Positions 5,748 to 8,925 of a DNA stretch of 8,925 nt are shown piece after piece (the first letter of the stretch is position 1; each line of letters begins with the position of its first letter). Made by a program: the position numbers and the translations under genes. The DNA lies in contig JAJZDO010000380.1 in the NCBI GenBank assembly GCA_021805955.1, positions 1 through 8,925 on the forward strand, read 5' to 3'. The notes below the pieces were generated by a model. The model did no database searches. It was not told the origin of the DNA and saw only the letters and a list, made by a program, of their open reading frames with translations. Origin of the DNA: Acidobacteriota bacterium. Lineage in GTDB: Bacteria > Acidobacteriota > Terriglobia > Terriglobales > Acidobacteriaceae.

Positions 5748-8700
5748 TTACTTCTGCGCCTGCCAGAAGCTTGCGCCGCGATTGCCGAAGTCGACACGCA
5801 CGGTGTTGATGGAGTATGGCCCCACCGGCACAGTGATGTGGTTGCCGGAGACGGGCAGTGGATCGCCTTCCGCTTTTTCGAGCAGGTTGGCAGAGGTTGC
5901 CGAGGTTGCGCCATCGGGAAGGCTGATGTCCGCTGTTGTTTTGGTTCCCGCCCACTCATAGAAACGCAGGATCAGGCTGTCGCCGTCCTCGCTCTTCTTC
6001 ATTGCGCTCAACACCAGATTTTCCGGCTTAACGGTGACGAAGGAATGCGTGGCTGGCAGGTCGCCGGTGTGGGCATCTGTCTGCATGGCATGGAGAGGGA
6101 TGTTGAAGGCATAGCCGTGCAGCACCGTGTTCGCCTGCCGCCAGGTGCCGGCATGCGGATAGAGGGAGTAGCGGATATGCTGCTCACCCATATCGGCGTT
6201 CGGATCGGGCGATTTCGGCGAACGCAGCAGGGAAAGCTGCAGCACGTTGCCTTTCGCGTCATAACCATATTTGGAGTCGTTGATCAGACTGAAGCCGTGC
6301 TGGCCATCGCCTTCATCGGCCCAACGCTGCGCCGAGACTTCAAACTTGGCGTCTTCCACAGAATTGTTCCGTGTTGTGGGACGTTCGATGGTTCCGTAGG
6401 GAATCTCGAACGTCGCCTTGGGTCCGCTGGCAGCCAGAGTAAAGCCGGCCTTGAGGAAGATGTGGTCTTCATGCCAATCCACGTCGTTGACGAGATCGAC
6501 ACGATTCAGGCCCGCATAGAGAATGATGTTCTGCACGAAGGTGGATTTATCCCAATGCCGGGTGATGCGAACCTCGCTGCGCACCGGACCGCGTTCGATC
6601 ACCTGGACGCTGTCGGCCATCGTCAGGTCCGTTCCATGGTTGACGTAGTCGGGGTTGATGTTCCACGCGTCGTATTGCTTGGGCTTATCGACATATGCCT
6701 GCAGGATATTGCCGCAGCTTCCGCTGGCGAGGCTTTCAAAACGGGACTGCTTATCGTAGAGGCTGGTGATGCAGCCATTCTTGGGATCGATGACTACACG
6801 CAGCGCAGAGTTTTCCAGCGTGGTGCCATCGACCTTCAAGTCGCTAGCAACCTTGCGCGTGCCGGGAACGGCATGCAGCACCGTGTAGCCGACGGAGGGA
6901 ACATCCTTCGGCTCCAGCAACAAACGATAGCTGTGGGTGTTGGAATCCTGAGAAAGAATCTGCATCGGTACCGGCATGCCGTGGGCATCGAGCACAGAGA
7001 TTCCGTTCGGCTCCGCCTGCGGCATCTGCACATTCGCTTCCACAACGTCGGTGCGATTCCAGCTCAATGGGTTCCAGATGAGAACTGGAACGCCTGCGTG
7101 GGCGTCTGTATCGATGTGACTGTCGATGTCCGACAGTGCGTTGTGCGTTGCGCCCATGGCGGTCCAATGGATTACATTGAACTGTTTTTGAGCGTCTTTA
7201 TAGATCACGCCGATGCCGGAACCGGCGGCGAGATCGTGGAAGCCATTGAAGACCTGCAGTTTCCATGCCGCGGTGAGCTGATCGTTGGGATACTCGAGGC
7301 CACCGAGCCAAGCCAGCGAGGAATATTTTTCCGCGTTCAGGAGCCACTCCGAGCCGTGACGAAGATTCCACTTCTGCTTGGCCTGGGTGGTGTACGTGCC
7401 ACGATGAAATTCCAGATAGAGCTCATCGTTCCAAACCGGCAGGCTGATTTGCCCTGCAGGCGGAGCGGCCAAGGTTTTCTTTCCGGCGGCCAGCGTTTCG
7501 TAGTTCCAGATGGGAGCGTCCGCCGTATCGACGCGTTTGTCCATGCTGTCGAAGAAACTCTGGGCCACCCCAAATTCCGCGTGCGGATAGACTTTGTTAG
7601 GCTCCATCCAGCGCATGCCGCTGTCGAGCATGTCGCGGGTTGGACCGCCGCCATGATCGCCAACGCCGTAGAGATGCATCATCTCAGTCTGGCCAGGATT
7701 TAACTGGACAGCCGCGGCCAGATAGCTGGCCATGCTCACCGGTTCAATCGGATTGCTGTAGCCGTGCGGGAAATAGGTGAGCACGCGGCTGCCGTCTGGA
7801 GATTGCCACCAGAATAATTTCATTGGAAGTTGGTTGGTGTCGTTCCACGACATCTTTTGCGTGACAAAATAATCGATGCCGGACTTCTTATACATCTGCG
7901 GCAACTGCCAGTTATAGCCGAACGTATCTGGGTTCCAGCCGATGCGAACATCCACGCCGAAGTTCTTCTGGAAGTAACGCTTGCCCAGCAGAATCTCGCG
8001 CACGGTGGATTCGCCGTCGGGCAGGTTCAGATCCGGCTCGACCCACATGCCGCCGACCAGTTCCCAGCGGCCTTCTTTTACACGCTCTTGAATCTGTTTG
8101 AACATGTCAGGATATTTATCCTGCATCCATTCGTAGTATTGAGCCGCAGACGCCGTGTAGGTGTAGTCGGGATACTCATCCATCAACTGCAATGCGGTGC
8201 CGAATGTGCGGTGGACCACGTCGACGGTTTCGGTCCACGGCCATAGCCAGGCAGCGTCGATATGGGAGTTGCCCGTCATATGAATGTCATACTGTTGCAG
8301 CGCGGGACGGAGAGGTTCCAGCGTCGATTGCGCCTTATTCAGAGAAGCGTCGAAGGCCGCCTGATCGCCCTTATCGAGGGCCGAGAGATCCACGGAGGTG
8401 GCGGCATCATCGAGAGTTTTTTCCCGCGCAGCGAGTATGGCTGCGTCCGGCGTGATGGTGGGCAGCAGGTACGCGGCGGAAATCAACTCATCGCGAAGAT
8501 CTTGCGGATTGGGGCGATTGCTGGCAAAGACAACATTGAGCCGGAATCCGAAGACGCGTTTTGGCTCCGGAGTGTCCAGCATCTTTACCGCGACCAGAAT
8601 TTTGTCGCCGGGCTTGGCATTGCCGAACAGCAACTGCTTTTCCAGGCTTTCACCCAGCGCGACGCGGCTGCCATTGAAATACAGAATGTCCGTTCCCCTG

Positions 8701-8925
8701 GAACGTGGGAGTTCCAACCAGACTTGTGCGCCGCTGATGTCGTAGCCATTCACGGATTTCGGGATTTCGATCAGGCGCCGAAACCAGACCGCCTCCGGTG
8801 GCGCAGTAAAAGGAAACTGGACGGTCTGCCAACCACTAGTGTCGGTATCGGGCCGCTCCGCGTGGGGAACGTCGCCGACGTGATATTGCCAGCCCTGATC
8901 GGGGATGGAACCGAATGTACCTAAA
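5748..8925 (-). CDS. Glycoside hydrolase family 38 alpha-mannosidase (5' end outside the window)
   Basis: This is a retaining, metal-dependent alpha-mannosidase that releases mannose from alpha-mannosides. 1058 residues are visible; the frame stays open to the window edge, so the N-terminus and any signal peptide are missing. The GTG at 8753 is an internal Val codon, not the start. Numbering from 8924: a beta-rich carbohydrate-binding-like N-terminal domain occupies about 1-135 (WFRRLIEIP near 42-50). The catalytic domain runs from about 210 to 490, with the Zn ligands His221 and Asp223 in NSHID, the nucleophile Asp333 in NPDTFGYN, YGVGDHGGG near 419-427 and Zn ligand His563 in GFHDLAAGSG. 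The C-terminal beta domains carry DLVNDVDWHEDHIFLKAGF (810-828), RSPKSPDP and FYEWAG. The layout resembles bacterial/MAN2C1-type GH38. Export is likely from family habits but cannot be seen. Substrates could be fungal, plant or bacterial mannans; linkage specificity cannot be read here. Confidence 0.93.
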   Translation of the reverse strand, partial: LGTFGSIPDQGWQYHVGDVPHAERPDTDTSGWQTVQFPFTAPPEAVWFRRLIEIPKSVNGYDISGAQVWLELPRSRGTDILYFNGSRVALGESLEKQLLFGNAKPGDKILVAVKMLDTPEPKRVFGFRLNVVFASNRPNPQDLRDELISAAYLLPTITPDAAILAAREKTLDDAATSVDLSALDKGDQAAFDASLNKAQSTLEPLRPALQQYDIHMTGNSHIDAAWLWPWTETVDVVHRTFGTALQLMDEYPDYTYTASAAQYYEWMQDKYPDMFKQIQERVKEGRWELVGGMWVEPDLNLPDGESTVREILLGKRYFQKNFGVDVRIGWNPDTFGYNWQLPQMYKKSGIDYFVTQKMSWNDTNQLPMKLFWWQSPDGSRVLTYFPHGYSNPIEPVSMASYLAAAVQLNPGQTEMMHLYGVGDHGGGPTRDMLDSGMRWMEPNKVYPHAEFGVAQSFFDSMDKRVDTADAPIWNYETLAAGKKTLAAPPAGQISLPVWNDELYLEFHRGTYTTQAKQKWNLRHGSEWLLNAEKYSSLAWLGGLEYPNDQLTAAWKLQVFNGFHDLAAGSGIGVIYKDAQKQFNVIHWTAMGATHNALSDIDSHIDTDAHAGVPVLIWNPLSWNRTDVVEANVQMPQAEPNGISVLDAHGMPVPMQILSQDSNTHSYRLLLEPKDVPSVGYTVLHAVPGTRKVASDLKVDGTTLENSALRVVIDPKNGCITSLYDKQSRFESLASGSCGNILQAYVDKPKQYDAWNINPDYVNHGTDLTMADSVQVIERGPVRSEVRITRHWDKSTFVQNIILYAGLNRVDLVNDVDWHEDHIFLKAGFTLAASGPKATFEIPYGTIERPTTRNNSVEDAKFEVSAQRWADEGDGQHGFSLINDSKYGYDAKGNVLQLSLLRSPKSPDPNADMGEQHIRYSLYPHAGTWRQANTVLHGYAFNIPLHAMQTDAHTGDLPATHSFVTVKPENLVLSAMKKSEDGDSLILRFYEWAGTKTTADISLPDGATSATSANLLEKAEGDPLPVSGNHITVPVGPYSINTVRVDFGNRGASFWQAQK

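Noticed and set aside
5838..7703. A 621-codon open frame on the plus strand, antisense to the GH38 gene
   Set aside because: Its codons are exactly opposed to those of the GH38 frame. In that register a stop appears only where GH38 uses TTA, CTA or TCA codons, which are rare in GC-rich genes, so long open frames are expected. The product is rich in His, Arg and Val with no recognisable domain, whereas the minus strand carries a complete set of GH38 motifs.
8262..8924. A 220-codon plus-strand open frame at the right edge
   Set aside because: It is opposite the N-terminal part of the GH38 gene, is rich in Arg and shows no domain; it is a shadow.
1..8925. CRISPR array, insertion sequence, tRNA/rRNA, toxin-antitoxin or defence genes
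   Set aside because: No regularly spaced repeats, transposase motifs, RNA-gene signatures or unexplained coding regions were found. Coding density leaves only short spacers, the longest being 122 bp.

Overview
The window is ordinary bacterial chromosome, densely coding and GC-rich. I infer an Acidobacteriota host, probably class Terriglobia (subgroup 1). The main reason is the small secreted protein at 5002-5625: its Ig-like fold interrupted by a hydrophobic hairpin, with a C-terminal 'TPAG-Y-F/V-T-V-x-G-T...' strand pair, is a layout I associate with that phylum. A large presumed-exported GH38 mannosidase fits a polysaccharide-degrading soil acidobacterium. No rRNA or other phylogenetic marker is present, so the assignment is tentative.

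Left half (32-4977, plus strand): a high-affinity phosphate import operon, pstS-pstC-pstA-pstB, in tight array. The gaps are 26 bp, a 4-bp overlap and 10 bp. It encodes the periplasmic phosphate-binding protein, two membrane permeases and the ATPase. The expected last gene, phoU, is absent. Thirty bp after pstB lies galK (galactokinase), on the same strand but with no visible Shine-Dalgarno and with a possible leaderless -10 element just before its ATG.

Right half (5002-8925, minus strand): a GH38 alpha-mannosidase runs in from beyond the right edge, so its N-terminus and any signal peptide are not visible. It ends at 5748. A 122-bp spacer follows, holding a strong RNA hairpin and a second smaller one. 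Then comes the small secreted/membrane Ig-like protein, which converges on galK with a 24-bp gap. No U-rich intrinsic terminator is visible in either junction.

The two halves look functionally independent: phosphate uptake plus cytoplasmic galactose phosphorylation on one side, extracytoplasmic mannoside cleavage and a surface protein on the other. I see no mobile element, CRISPR array, tRNA, rRNA or defence system. The most interesting items are the hairpin that pairs fully only as minus-strand RNA, and the interrupted Ig-like domain. No non-coding stretch exceeds 300 bp.
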